Source of the DNA: Chloroflexota bacterium
Lineage (GTDB): Bacteria; Chloroflexota; Anaerolineae; Anaerolineales; Anaerolineaceae
Reading direction: 5' to 3'
DNA length: 26,680 nt
Assembly (NCBI GenBank): GCA_023434145.1
Contig: JAEYTI010000126.1
Location: 1-26,680, forward strand
Shown: positions 15,657 to 23,359 of the stretch, piece by piece
Layout: every line of letters begins with the position of its first letter
How positions within the stretch are numbered: the first letter of the stretch is position 1
The notes under the pieces: model-generated
Seen by the model: the letters and a program-made list of their open reading frames with translations, nothing else
What the model was told of the DNA's origin: nothing
The model's database searches: none
Made by a program: the position numbers and the translations under genes

Positions 15657-16565
15657 TCACTCGGGCGCGGAAACGGGTACAAAACCCAGCTCCGCAACAA
15701 TCTGCTGCGCTTCTTCAGAATAGATCCACTCCAGGTAGGTCTGCACTGCCTCTGAAGCACCCCGGTTTGTGTACATGTATACATCGCGTGCAATGGGGTA
15801 CTGATCTGAGTTTACCGTTTCGACAGAAGGGAGAATATAGGGGCCGCCCTCTTCACGGGCAATCGCCAGCACTTTGACATGCGGGGTTACGTAGCCCAGC
15901 CCATCATACCCAATCGCGTTGGGGTTATCGCTTACCTCGGATATGATGCCTTCGGATGAGGGCAGCAAAAGTGTTTCGGCGGAGAAAATTTCGTGGCTGT
16001 CTTTGCCCAGGCGGATGACAGCCTCAAGGAAGTACACGTGCGTACCAGAGTTGGTCTCACGCGAGACGCGCACGATGGGCCGGTCTTCGCCGCCCAGCTC
16101 GCTCCAATTGGTGTATTCGCCACGGAAAATCATGGAGACCTGTTCCATGGTGAGCTGCTGTACAGGGTTATCCGGGTGAACAATGACCGCGATGGCGTCA
16201 CGGGCAATCACGTATTCTACAGGGTCAACGCCGCGCAACTTAGCCTCCGCGATCTCTTCGTCTTTGATATTTCTCGAAGAATTGGCAATATCGACTGTTC
16301 CGTTCATCAGCGAGGCGATACCCGTGCCCGAGCCGCCGCCGGTCACCGAGATGCGGATATGCGAATTCTCCTGCTGGTAGCGTTCAGCCCATGCCAGCGC
16401 CAGGTTGACAATGGTATCGGAGCCCTTGTTTTGAATATAGGCTTCAGCCTGCGTCTCGGCGCCGTTTCCCTCCCCGCCTTGTGGTTCAGCACGGCAGGCA
16501 GAAAGCAGCGTAAGAAGCAAGATTGTAACCAGCAACAAACGGAGAAAGAAAAGAAAGCGCTTCAT
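15657..16565 (-). CDS. pstS: Phosphate-binding lipoprotein
   Basis: This is the substrate-binding component of the Pst system, anchored outside the membrane. An ORF reaches 16586, but the start is placed at Met8 (16565) because it begins a compact signal peptide (MKRFLFFLRLLLVTILLL) ending in lipobox LLSAC (Cys24). The mature 278 residues show PstS features: GSDTIVNLALAWAERY, SVTGGGSGTGIASLMNGTVDIANSSR for oxyanion binding, and RVSRETNSGTHVYFLE. It heads pstSCAB. The -10 TATAAT lies only ten bases before this ATG, and tandem TTAACA/TTAACC repeats lie upstream, so it is likely induced by phosphate limitation. No Shine-Dalgarno is evident, so a leaderless transcript is likely. Confidence 0.93.
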   Translation of the reverse strand: MKRFLFFLRLLLVTILLLTLLSACRAEPQGGEGNGAETQAEAYIQNKGSDTIVNLALAWAERYQQENSHIRISVTGGGSGTGIASLMNGTVDIANSSRNIKDEEIAEAKLRGVDPVEYVIARDAIAVIVHPDNPVQQLTMEQVSMIFRGEYTNWSELGGEDRPIVRVSRETNSGTHVYFLEAVIRLGKDSHEIFSAETLLLPSSEGIISEVSDNPNAIGYDGLGYVTPHVKVLAIAREEGGPYILPSVETVNSDQYPIARDVYMYTNRGASEAVQTYLEWIYSEEAQQIVAELGFVPVSAPE

Positions 16566-16575
16566 AACCGATAAA

Positions 16576-16581
16576 ATTATA
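16576..16581 (-). promoter_or_regulatory. pstS -10 box
   Basis: TATAAT on the minus strand (attata 16576-16581), with no good -35, as expected for an activator-dependent promoter. It ends ten bases before the pstS ATG, so the start point would leave about 3 bases of leader. Confidence 0.7.
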
Positions 16582-16606
16582 GCCAATCTTCTCTCTTATG
16601 ATTCGT

Positions 16607-16623
16607 GGTTAACCTGTTGTTAA
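16607..16623 (-). promoter_or_regulatory. Pho-box-like tandem repeats
   Basis: On the minus strand TTAACA (16618-16623) and TTAACC (16607-16612) are direct repeats with 11-bp periodicity, followed 11 bp on by a poor third match (TCATAA, 16596-16601). PhoP of Bacillus binds TTAACA-like repeats at this spacing and cyanobacterial Pho boxes have related cores. They occupy the -35 region, an activator position. Confidence 0.7.
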
Positions 16624-16687
16624 CACGGATCGGCTACAATAAGAATCCTCGTAACTGCTCAGCCCTGTCGGGCCGCTGGCTTGAAAC

Positions 16688-16706
16688 GCGCTCCCTACGG
16701 GAGCGC
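16688..16706. repeat. Left-arm hairpin of the MITE
   Basis: gcgctccc-tac-gggagcgc forms a perfect 8-bp stem with a 3-base loop. A matching right-arm stem, gcgggc-gaa-gcccgc, is at 16774-16788. Confidence 0.8.
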
Positions 16707-16708
16707 AG

Positions 16709-16767
16709 AAGGGAAATGTGGGCATTTTGAAAACGCTTCGCGTTTTCAAAATGCCCACATTTCCCTT
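16709..16767. repeat. Central 28-bp perfect stem of the MITE
   Basis: Arms 16709-16736 and 16740-16767 are exact reverse complements around a ttc loop (left arm starts aagggaaatgtgggcatttt). This gives a long cruciform-capable core in the middle of the mobile element. Confidence 0.85.
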
Positions 16768-16904
16768 TAATAGGCGGGCGAAGCCCGCAATTCATAAAAA
16801 GCCCCTGCGGCTGAGCAGTTACGAATCCTCATCCTATCCCCTATCTTCTTCATTAATTAAGATGGCGCTTGCGGCACACATTTCCGGCAAGAAAGGGGAT
16901 CTTT

Positions 16905-16913
16905 TGGTATAAT
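16905..16913 (+). promoter_or_regulatory. gyrA extended -10 promoter
   Basis: TGG-TATAAT (TATAAT 16908-16913) is a consensus extended -10. No good -35 is seen at 17 bp, which such promoters tolerate. It predicts a leader of about 135 bases before gyrA. Confidence 0.7.
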
Positions 16914-16967
16914 AAAGGGGTTAGTAATGTTATACATACTTTGTACTTATAAAGCTGATCGACCTCT

Positions 16968-17018
16968 GCTGAGATCGTTGTCGTGGATGACGGGGTCATC
17001 CACGACAACGATCTCAGC
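16968..17018 (+). repeat. Perfect 24-bp hairpin in the gyrA leader
   Basis: Arms 16968-16991 and 16995-17018 are exact reverse complements around a ggg loop (left arm starts gctgagatcgttgtcgtgg). It lies downstream of the gyrA promoter and ends 37 bases before the ATG. No U-tract follows, so it is not a simple terminator; it may control gyrA mRNA stability or translation, or respond to supercoiling as a cruciform. Confidence 0.75.
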
Positions 17019-17055
17019 GAAGGATCAACATACAAAAAGATAGGGAAATAGCTTG

Positions 17056-19698
17056 ATGGATATCGGTATCATTCAGCCTGTCGATATTGACGAACAGATG
17101 CGGACGGCATATCTCGATTATTCGATGAGCGTCATCGTTGCTCGAGCGCTGCCCGATGCGCGTGATGGCCTCAAGCCCGTCCATCGCCGGATCCTGTATG
17201 CCATGCACGATATGGGCATCCGCGCGAACACTTCCTACAAAAAGTCTGCTCGTATCGTCGGCGAAGTACTTGGTAAATATCACCCTCATGGCGACTCGGC
17301 AGTGTACGATGCGATGGCGCGCATGGCGCAGGATTTCTCCATGCGCTATATGTTGGTGGACGGCCAGGGCAACTTTGGCTCCATCGACGGCGACGCCCCG
17401 GCAGCCATGCGCTATACCGAAGCACGCCTCAACCGTCTCGCCGAAGCGCTGCTGGCTGATATCGATAAGAATACGGTCAACTTTAAAGATAACTTCGACG
17501 GCTCGCTGCAAGAGCCCGAAGTACTCCCCTCCCGCGTGCCCAACCTGTTGCTGAATGGTTCATCGGGCATCGCGGTCGGCATGGCGACCAGCATCCCCCC
17601 GCACAACCTGCGCGAGCTGGCCGCCGCGGTCGACTACATGATCGAAAATTACGACAACCTGGACGATGTCACCGCCGATGACCTCATGACACTGGTGCAG
17701 GGACCCGACTTTCCCACTGGCGCTGTCATCGTCGGGCGCGAGAGCATCCGCCAGGCATACAGCACGGGGCGCAGCAAGCTCACCGTGCGCGGTGTAGCGC
17801 GGATCGAAGAAGCGCGCAATGGGCGTTACAACATCAACATCACCGAGATCCCCTACCAGGTAAATAAGTCCAGCCTGATCGAGCGCATCGCCGAGCTGGT
17901 ACGCGAGGGCCGCATCGATGCGATCAGCGACCTGCGCGATGAATCAGATCAACGCGGCATGAGCATCGTGATCGAGCTGAAGCGCGGCGCGCAGCCGCGC
18001 AAGGTGGTAAACCAGCTCTATAAGTTCACCGCCTTGCAGAGCACCTTCAGCGTGCACCTGCTGGCCCTGGTGAACAACGAGCCGCGCCTGCTGCCGTTGA
18101 AGCGCGCGCTGCAAATCTTCATCGAGCACCGGCAAGAAGTGATCACCCGCCGCACCGAGTACGACCTGGCACGCGCCCGGCACCGTGCTCACGTACTCGA
18201 CGGCTTGCTGATCGCCCTCGCCCACCTGGACGATGTAATTCAAACCATCCGCCAGGCCGCAGATGTAGATGACGCGCGCGAAAAGCTGATCAGCCGGTTC
18301 AGCCTGACGGAAATCCAGGCGCAAGCCATCCTTGATATGCAGCTCCGCCGCCTGGCGGCCCTGGAGCGCCAGAAGATCGAAGACGAGCACAAAGAAGTGA
18401 TGGCTCGCATTGCTTACCTGGAAGATCTGCTCGCCAACCCGCGCAAGATCCTCAAATTAATCCAGGACGATTTGAAAGAGCTAGCGGAAGAGCATGGTGA
18501 CGAGCGCCGCACGCAGATCTCGAGCGACGACGCGGAACTGCTCAGCGATGAAGATCTGGTAGCCGACGAGCCGGTGCTGATCACCCTCACTGCGCGCGGT
18601 TACATCAAGCGCGTCAGCACCAAGCAGTTCCGCACGCAGAACCGCGGCGGGCGCGGCGTGACCGGGCAAGATATGCGCGAAGAGGACGAAGTCTCGCTCC
18701 TTGTCCCCGCGCGGACGCTGCACACGGTGCTGTTCTTCACAGATAAGGGCAAGGTTTACTCAGAGCGCACCTTCCAGCTTCCCGAAGCCGGGCGGGCCGA
18801 CCGCGGCGTGCCGGTAATCAACGTGCTGGCGTTGGGTCCAAATGAGCGCATTACAGCGGCAGTATCGGTACCCAGTTTTGCAGAAGCTCGCTACTGCATC
18901 ATGGGTACACGGCGGGGTAAGGTAAAACGTGTAGCGCTGCCTGAGTTCGAGAGCGTGCGCCCCTCTGGACTAATCGCCATCTCACTCGACTCGGATGACG
19001 AGCTGTGCTGGGCGAGACTCACCAGCGGGCAGGACGATATCTTGATGATCTCGGCAAAGGGGCATGCCCTGCGCTTTAAGGAAAGCGAAGTGCGCCCCAC
19101 TGGCCGGCAGGCAGGCGGCGTGAACGGTATGCACCTGCGCGCCAGCGACAAGGTTGCCTCAATGGAAGTGGTGGAACCGGGCGCAAGCCTGCTGGTTGCT
19201 ACCGAATTTGGCTACGGCAAGCGCACCCCCTTGAACGAGTACCCCACCAAGGGGCGCGCGACCGGCGGCGTGCTGACTATTGATCAGCACAGCATGGATA
19301 AGATTGGCACCATTGCCACGGCTCGTGTCGTGCACGATACCGACGAGGTAATGCTGATCACCACCGCCGGGCAGGCCTTGCGCCTGCGCGTCAGCCAGAT
19401 TGCCGTGATGAGCCGTTCTACGCGCGGCGTGCGCCTGGTTGATCTGAACAAAGAGGATACTCTGGCCTCCATCGCGCGTATTGCGCCAGAAGACCTGGGC
19501 GGCGATGATGACGAGAAGCCCGGCAAGAATGGAAAAGCGCAAAAGACAAACGGGGCGAATGGCGGCTCGGGCGTTGTTTCCGCGGAGGCAGAGGAAGAAT
19601 CTACAATAGTTGATATTGCGGATATCGCCGACAGCCCTGATGATGGTGATCTGGACGGCAGCGGCCCTATTGTGGATATTGACGAAGATATCGAGTAG
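17056..19698 (+). CDS. gyrA: DNA gyrase subunit A
   Basis: This 880-aa protein is the breakage-reunion subunit of gyrase, which introduces negative supercoils with GyrB. The catalytic Tyr is Tyr120 in AAMRYTEARL. The quinolone-determining region HPHGDSAVYDAMARMAQ carries Ser81 and Asp85, the quinolone-sensitive state at the positions of E. coli Ser83/Asp87. A GyrA-box-like QNRGGRG (528-534, canonical QRRGGKG) opens the C-terminal wrapping domain, supporting GyrA over ParC. The C-terminus is an acidic, repetitive tail (about 820-880). The ATG at 17056 was chosen over an in-frame TTG three bases up because aggga precedes it at good spacing. The gene stands alone; gyrB is not in the window. It faces a convergent NUDIX gene. 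Confidence 0.93.
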   Translation: MDIGIIQPVDIDEQMRTAYLDYSMSVIVARALPDARDGLKPVHRRILYAMHDMGIRANTSYKKSARIVGEVLGKYHPHGDSAVYDAMARMAQDFSMRYMLVDGQGNFGSIDGDAPAAMRYTEARLNRLAEALLADIDKNTVNFKDNFDGSLQEPEVLPSRVPNLLLNGSSGIAVGMATSIPPHNLRELAAAVDYMIENYDNLDDVTADDLMTLVQGPDFPTGAVIVGRESIRQAYSTGRSKLTVRGVARIEEARNGRYNINITEIPYQVNKSSLIERIAELVREGRIDAISDLRDESDQRGMSIVIELKRGAQPRKVVNQLYKFTALQSTFSVHLLALVNNEPRLLPLKRALQIFIEHRQEVITRRTEYDLARARHRAHVLDGLLIALAHLDDVIQTIRQAADVDDAREKLISRFSLTEIQAQAILDMQLRRLAALERQKIEDEHKEVMARIAYLEDLLANPRKILKLIQDDLKELAEEHGDERRTQISSDDAELLSDEDLVADEPVLITLTARGYIKRVSTKQFRTQNRGGRGVTGQDMREEDEVSLLVPARTLHTVLFFTDKGKVYSERTFQLPEAGRADRGVPVINVLALGPNERITAAVSVPSFAEARYCIMGTRRGKVKRVALPEFESVRPSGLIAISLDSDDELCWARLTSGQDDILMISAKGHALRFKESEVRPTGRQAGGVNGMHLRASDKVASMEVVEPGASLLVATEFGYGKRTPLNEYPTKGRATGGVLTIDQHSMDKIGTIATARVVHDTDEVMLITTAGQALRLRVSQIAVMSRSTRGVRLVDLNKEDTLASIARIAPEDLGGDDDEKPGKNGKAQKTNGANGGSGVVSAEAEEESTIVDIADIADSPDDGDLDGSGPIVDIDEDIE

Positions 19699-19722
19699 CG
19701 TCGGGCGTTTCGACGAAGAAAA

Positions 19723-19756
19723 ATGCCACCCCCACAGCGAGCTGTGGGGGTGGCAT
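19723..19756. terminator. Hairpin between convergent gyrA and NUDIX genes
   Basis: A perfect 16-bp stem (atgccacccccacagc 19723-19738 with 19741-19756) is flanked by A-rich bases on the left and tcttct on the right, so it could terminate in both directions. A small stem cgtcg/cgacg (about 19699-19715) directly follows the gyrA stop. Confidence 0.8.
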
Positions 19757-19764
19757 CTTCTACA

Positions 19765-20274
19765 TTACTTGAGCATTCCGGCCATATCCAGCGCGATCTC
19801 ATACAGCATATCGTGGTTGGTGATGGTTGGCAAAGACCGAATATCTGCTGGCGCAAAGAAACCGCGGTCTAACGCCTCTTCCGTTGGGATGAAAGGCAAA
19901 ATCTCAATGACTCGACAGAAGTAGAAGACCTGCGCGCTTATCGGGTGAATCCAACCGTCCCGAGGGAGCTGCCCAAACACTTCCAGTTCCTGGGTGCCGA
20001 TTAGCTGCACCGGCTCTACCAGAACACCGGCTTCTTCTAAGGTCTCGCGTATGGCTGCCTGTTCGGGACTTTCCCCCGGTTCAATGTGGCCGCCCGGGAT
20101 GTCCCAGCCGCGTTTCTTGAGATGTGTGAGCAGCATCCGGTCATCGAGAAATGCAAAGGCAAACGCTGTGCCGCAAACCTCTGGCGCGGGCAGGTCATCG
20201 GTGTGGTACAGGCGACCTTCGCTGTTGGACGGCATCCAGGGGATATGTGAATTGGAACGCAGGAGCCTTTTCAT
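19765..20274 (-). CDS. NUDIX hydrolase
   Basis: This 169-aa protein has a complete NUDIX box, GHIEPGESPEQAAIRETLEEAGV, matching GX5EX7REUXEEXGU. NUDIX enzymes cleave nucleoside diphosphates linked to another group; the substrate here is not evident. An ORF extends six codons further upstream to 20292, but the start is set at the ATG at 20274 because it overlaps the TGA of the phosphodiesterase gene as ATGA, a typical translational coupling. The pairing with a nucleotide pyrophosphatase/phosphodiesterase-family gene suggests related work on nucleotides or phosphoesters, by inference. Hydrophobic residues around VCGTAFAFAFLDDRMLL open the NUDIX fold. Confidence 0.88.
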   Translation of the reverse strand: MKRLLRSNSHIPWMPSNSEGRLYHTDDLPAPEVCGTAFAFAFLDDRMLLTHLKKRGWDIPGGHIEPGESPEQAAIRETLEEAGVLVEPVQLIGTQELEVFGQLPRDGWIHPISAQVFYFCRVIEILPFIPTEEALDRGFFAPADIRSLPTITNHDMLYEIALDMAGMLK

Positions 20275-21788
20275 TCGGAATGGCTTTCCCAACCCATAAT
20301 CTCCGTCAGCACCGGCAGAACATCCGCCAGGTTCGTCTGTTCGCGTCTATCCGAGCGGCGGCGGTCAGCGGGAATGCCCTCGGCGGCTTCGCGCAGCCGG
20401 CGGCGCTGATCCTCACTTGCGCCCAGCCAGTTGATCGACGCAACCGCCAGCGAATCGTGCGGATGCAGCCCACCGTGCACACCTGTGTGAATATCGCCAA
20501 AGTAAAAGCCTTCTTTATAGTTGGCAACCAGCACCAAGTCGCCGGAAAGCGGTCCGGCAAGGTGACGCAGCCGCGCAGGCGCATCCACTGTTTCGATCTC
20601 GGGATGCTGCCGCAGGTACTCTGCCACATCTACCCGGCTGCCATCGGGGTTAAGCGCGAAGTATTCGGCATCCCAGCCGCCATTGTGTACGTCACGAGCC
20701 AATACCATCGAGAGCGCGCCGTACAGATCCTGCGCGTGCCTGCCGGTGGCATGCGCTTCCCAAAAGGCCTGCGCAACGGGAAACACATCTTCTTCATAGC
20801 GCGGCAGATCCGACCAACCGGCATTGTGACCGCGCAAATACACCTGCGCCAGCCCGCCATTGGATGCTACCACCGCGTCGCAGTTGGGGCCTTCACCGGG
20901 TTTGTCGTGTACGTCTAGTCCGAGCGCATCGAACAGATAGCCCATCTCTCGATCAAAGGGGAAGCTGAGGCGCAGGGAGTGGCGGTCATCTGGGATCACC
21001 TCGATCTGACCGTGGTCGGAGACCACGGCAACCAGGCTATCCTCCAGCATCCCGGCCTTGCGTAGGGCATCCGCTAGCTTGCCCACCAGCGGGTCGATCA
21101 CGTGGACCAGGTATTGCTGCTGGGTGGCGGGTCCCTCGCGGTGTGAGATGTGATCCAGGCCCATGAAGTAGACGGTGAGAACGTCTGGACACGCGCCGGT
21201 TTCGAGCAGCGCCAGCGTCTTATGGATCATCTCGCCGTCGTACTGTGTCCCGCTCATGCCGATCAGCCCGCTGCCTTTGGTGAAGCGGGCAATATCCACC
21301 AGGCTGGGGCGAATCCACTGCTGCGCGCCCCGGCTGATCATGTGATACACCACTACCGACTGCTTGCCCTGCTCCGCGGCTATTTCATAAAGCGTGGGGG
21401 TTTGGGGCGCGAGCGCCTGCCCCAACAGTCCGTTTTCCAGCGTGGGCAGCGCCGTAAAGGTCAGCACAGCGTCGTTATAAGCCAGTGTATCGCCCACATC
21501 AAAGGCGTAAAAGCGCGGCTGCCTGCCAGAGCGCAAGCCAAAACGATCGAAGAGCTGGTTGCCCACAATCCCATGGAGATCGGGGTGCTGCCCGGTAAAG
21601 ATGGTGCTTTGCGCGCAGAAAGTGATAGAAGGCGCCGGACTCACCGGGTCGAGGTGGGCGGCATCGTGCAACAGCCCGGCAATGTTCGGGATCTGCCCTG
21701 CGCCCAGCGCCTGATGGAATACGTCCTGGCGCAGACCATCGATATCGATCATCAGTAAGCGCCTGGGGGCGTCGTTGGTGTTGGGCAA
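20271..21788 (-). CDS. Type I phosphodiesterase / nucleotide pyrophosphatase family protein
   Basis: This approximately 505-aa protein belongs to the alkaline phosphatase superfamily, PF01663-like. Metal-site landmarks are MIDIDGLRQD (first Asp), APSITFCAQSTIFTG (likely Thr nucleophile), FMGLDHISHREG (Asp and His), VVSDHGQIEV (Asp-His) and HGGLHPHDS (C-terminal His). Enzymes of this family hydrolyse phosphodiester or pyrophosphate bonds with two zinc ions. No signal peptide is seen, so it is probably cytoplasmic. An ORF begins at a TTG at 21800, but an in-frame TTG at 21788 follows GGAGG at five bases and is the better start. It is coupled to the NUDIX gene by an ATGA overlap. The substrate is unknown. 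Confidence 0.85.
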   Translation of the reverse strand: MPNTNDAPRRLLMIDIDGLRQDVFHQALGAGQIPNIAGLLHDAAHLDPVSPAPSITFCAQSTIFTGQHPDLHGIVGNQLFDRFGLRSGRQPRFYAFDVGDTLAYNDAVLTFTALPTLENGLLGQALAPQTPTLYEIAAEQGKQSVVVYHMISRGAQQWIRPSLVDIARFTKGSGLIGMSGTQYDGEMIHKTLALLETGACPDVLTVYFMGLDHISHREGPATQQQYLVHVIDPLVGKLADALRKAGMLEDSLVAVVSDHGQIEVIPDDRHSLRLSFPFDREMGYLFDALGLDVHDKPGEGPNCDAVVASNGGLAQVYLRGHNAGWSDLPRYEEDVFPVAQAFWEAHATGRHAQDLYGALSMVLARDVHNGGWDAEYFALNPDGSRVDVAEYLRQHPEIETVDAPARLRHLAGPLSGDLVLVANYKEGFYFGDIHTGVHGGLHPHDSLAVASINWLGASEDQRRRLREAAEGIPADRRRSDRREQTNLADVLPVLTEIMGWESHSE

Positions 21789-21800
21789 AGTGACCTCCAA

Positions 21801-22084
21801 ATCTGTACAAGTTGGGTCATTCTAACATTTAAGTGGTCAACAGTATATAAAAATCTGGGTCATCTCGCTTGCAGGAATAATGCTTTCTTGCTATAATGTC
21901 AATGCAAAAAGTCCAAGTCACGCGAAGACAGTGGCATCCCCTGTCATAAGCAAGCAAAAAGCGCCAGGGGACCCCAACTTATCCCAAATTGTCCGAATCA
22001 AACTGAAAGATAAGATCAACCGCGCGTGCGGTTTGTGTTATATGCTTGCATCCTTTCTAGCGGAGATCCCGTCGAGATTTCAAC
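21801..22084. other. Intergenic region between divergent phosphodiesterase and rho genes
   Basis: No credible protein gene. It holds the rho promoter (21869-21897) and a leader of about 180 bases. The leader contains gacag/ctgtc (21927-21945), a competing cccctg/cagggg pair (21938-21970), and aaccgc-gcgt-gcggtt (22018-22033). A reading frame at 21880-22104 crosses the rho start and is dismissed. The minus-strand promoter of the phosphodiesterase is not clear. Confidence 0.5.
21869..21897 (+). promoter_or_regulatory. rho promoter
   Basis: TTGCAG (21869-21874), a 17-bp spacer and TATAAT (21892-21897) form a good housekeeping promoter; transcription would start near 21904, giving a leader of about 180 bases. 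Confidence 0.8.
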
Positions 22085-23359
22085 ATGAATATCATAGAAC
22101 TTGAAAACGAACCTCTGGCCAGATTGCGCCAAATGGGGAAAGAGTTGAATGTACCCAATGCCAATCGCCTGAAGAAGGAACTGCTCATCTTGCGCATTCG
22201 CCAGGTGGAAGCGGAGCGTGAGGGGTTAGAAGTCCGCGGTGGCATTCTGGAGATTATGAACGAAGGCGTTGGTTTCCTGCGTTCTGACTACCGGATTGGC
22301 CCTGACGACGTCTATGTTTCTCAGGCGCAGCTACGCCGCTACGATCTGCGTAACGGCGACCTGGTGATCGGCCACGTGCGCCCGCCGCGCGAATCAGAGC
22401 GGCATTATGGGCTGATCAAAGTGGAGACGATCAATGGTCTACCCCCAGAAGAAGCGCGCCGCCGCCCCAACTTTGAAGATCTTACGCCCATCTTCCCCAC
22501 CACTCGGTTTGACATGGAGACCGACCGGTCGGTCCTTTCCACCCGCCTGATCAACCTGATCGCTCCCATCGGGCGCGGCCAACGCGGGATGATCGTCTCG
22601 CCGCCCAAGGCAGGCAAGACGACCATCCTCAAGCAGGTGGCGAATTCCATTTCGGCCAACTACCCCGACGTGCACCTCATCATCGCCTTGATCGGCGAGC
22701 GCCCCGAGGAAGTGACGGACATGGACCGCTCGGTAGATGGCGAAGTTGTCGCCTCTACGTTCGATGAGCCGGTGACCGCCCATGTTCGTACCGCAGAAAT
22801 CACGCTGGAGCGCGCCAAGCGCCTGGTGGAGATCGGTCGGCACGTGGTGATCTTGATGGATTCGCTCACCCGCCTTGCTCGCGCTTATAACCTGGTTGTC
22901 ACCCCCTCGGGTCGCACGCTTTCCGGCGGTATGGACCCTTCGGCCCTATACCCGCCCAAGCGCTTCTTTGGCGCCGCGCGCAACATTGAAGAAGGCGGAT
23001 CGCTGACTATTATCGCCACCGCGCTGGTCGATACCGGCTCGCGCCTGGACGATGTAGTGTACGAGGAGTTCAAGGGCACCGGCAACATGGAACTGCACCT
23101 CTCCCGCCGCCTGCAAGAACGCCGCATTTTCCCCGCGCTCGATATCGAGCGCTCCTCCACCCGCCGCGAAGAGCTGCTGCTGGGGCCGGATATTCTCCAG
23201 CGCGTGTGGCTGATGCGCCGCATGTACCTGCAAATGATCAACTCGCAGCCGCAGGGCGCCGGCATGGATCCGGCGGTCGCGACGGAAGCGATCCTCCAGC
23301 GCATGGTTCGTACGAAGAACAACCAGGAAATGCTGGAAAATCTTCTGGAGGATTCGTGA
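22085..23359 (+). CDS. rho: Transcription termination factor Rho
   Basis: This 424-aa hexameric RNA helicase ends transcripts by tracking along RNA with ATP hydrolysis. The N-terminal helical part is followed by the RNA-binding cold-shock-like domain with GFLRSDYRI (about 63-71). Motor motifs are Walker A SPPKAGKTT (172-180), GERPEEVTDM, Walker B VVILMDSLTRLARAYN, and the Q-loop region SGGMDPSALYPPKRFFGAARN. There is no large N-terminal insert. The length is close to that of E. coli Rho. The ATG at 22085 lacks a strong Shine-Dalgarno (weak gag). The stop overlaps the GTG start of an M23 peptidase (GTGA), so the two are co-transcribed. The long leader may allow autoregulation, as known for E. 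coli rho. Confidence 0.95.
   Translation: MNIIELENEPLARLRQMGKELNVPNANRLKKELLILRIRQVEAEREGLEVRGGILEIMNEGVGFLRSDYRIGPDDVYVSQAQLRRYDLRNGDLVIGHVRPPRESERHYGLIKVETINGLPPEEARRRPNFEDLTPIFPTTRFDMETDRSVLSTRLINLIAPIGRGQRGMIVSPPKAGKTTILKQVANSISANYPDVHLIIALIGERPEEVTDMDRSVDGEVVASTFDEPVTAHVRTAEITLERAKRLVEIGRHVVILMDSLTRLARAYNLVVTPSGRTLSGGMDPSALYPPKRFFGAARNIEEGGSLTIIATALVDTGSRLDDVVYEEFKGTGNMELHLSRRLQERRIFPALDIERSSTRREELLLGPDILQRVWLMRRMYLQMINSQPQGAGMDPAVATEAILQRMVRTKNNQEMLENLLEDS

Larger units (their letters stand above)
16651..16822. mobile_element. MITE-like element, 172 bp, with 8-bp TSD
   Basis: The element has perfect 14-bp terminal inverted repeats, gtaactgctcagcc (16651-16664) and ggctgagcagttac (16809-16822). 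An identical 8-bp direct repeat gaatcctc flanks it on both sides (16643-16650 and 16823-16830), which is a target-site duplication. It has no coding capacity. Inside are four hairpins, including a perfect 28-bp central stem. GTAA ends and 8-bp duplications are features of the IS66 family, so mobilisation by an IS66-type transposase elsewhere is the inferred origin. It sits between the pstS and gyrA promoters. Confidence 0.85.

Noticed and set aside
21880..22104. 74-aa open frame over the rho leader
   Set aside because: It contains the rho promoter's -10 and crosses the rho start; no Shine-Dalgarno or family features.
23206..23355. N-terminal extension of the M23 gene inside rho
   Set aside because: It overlaps rho in another frame, and the GTG at 23356 with GGAGG fits better; no domain lies in the extension.
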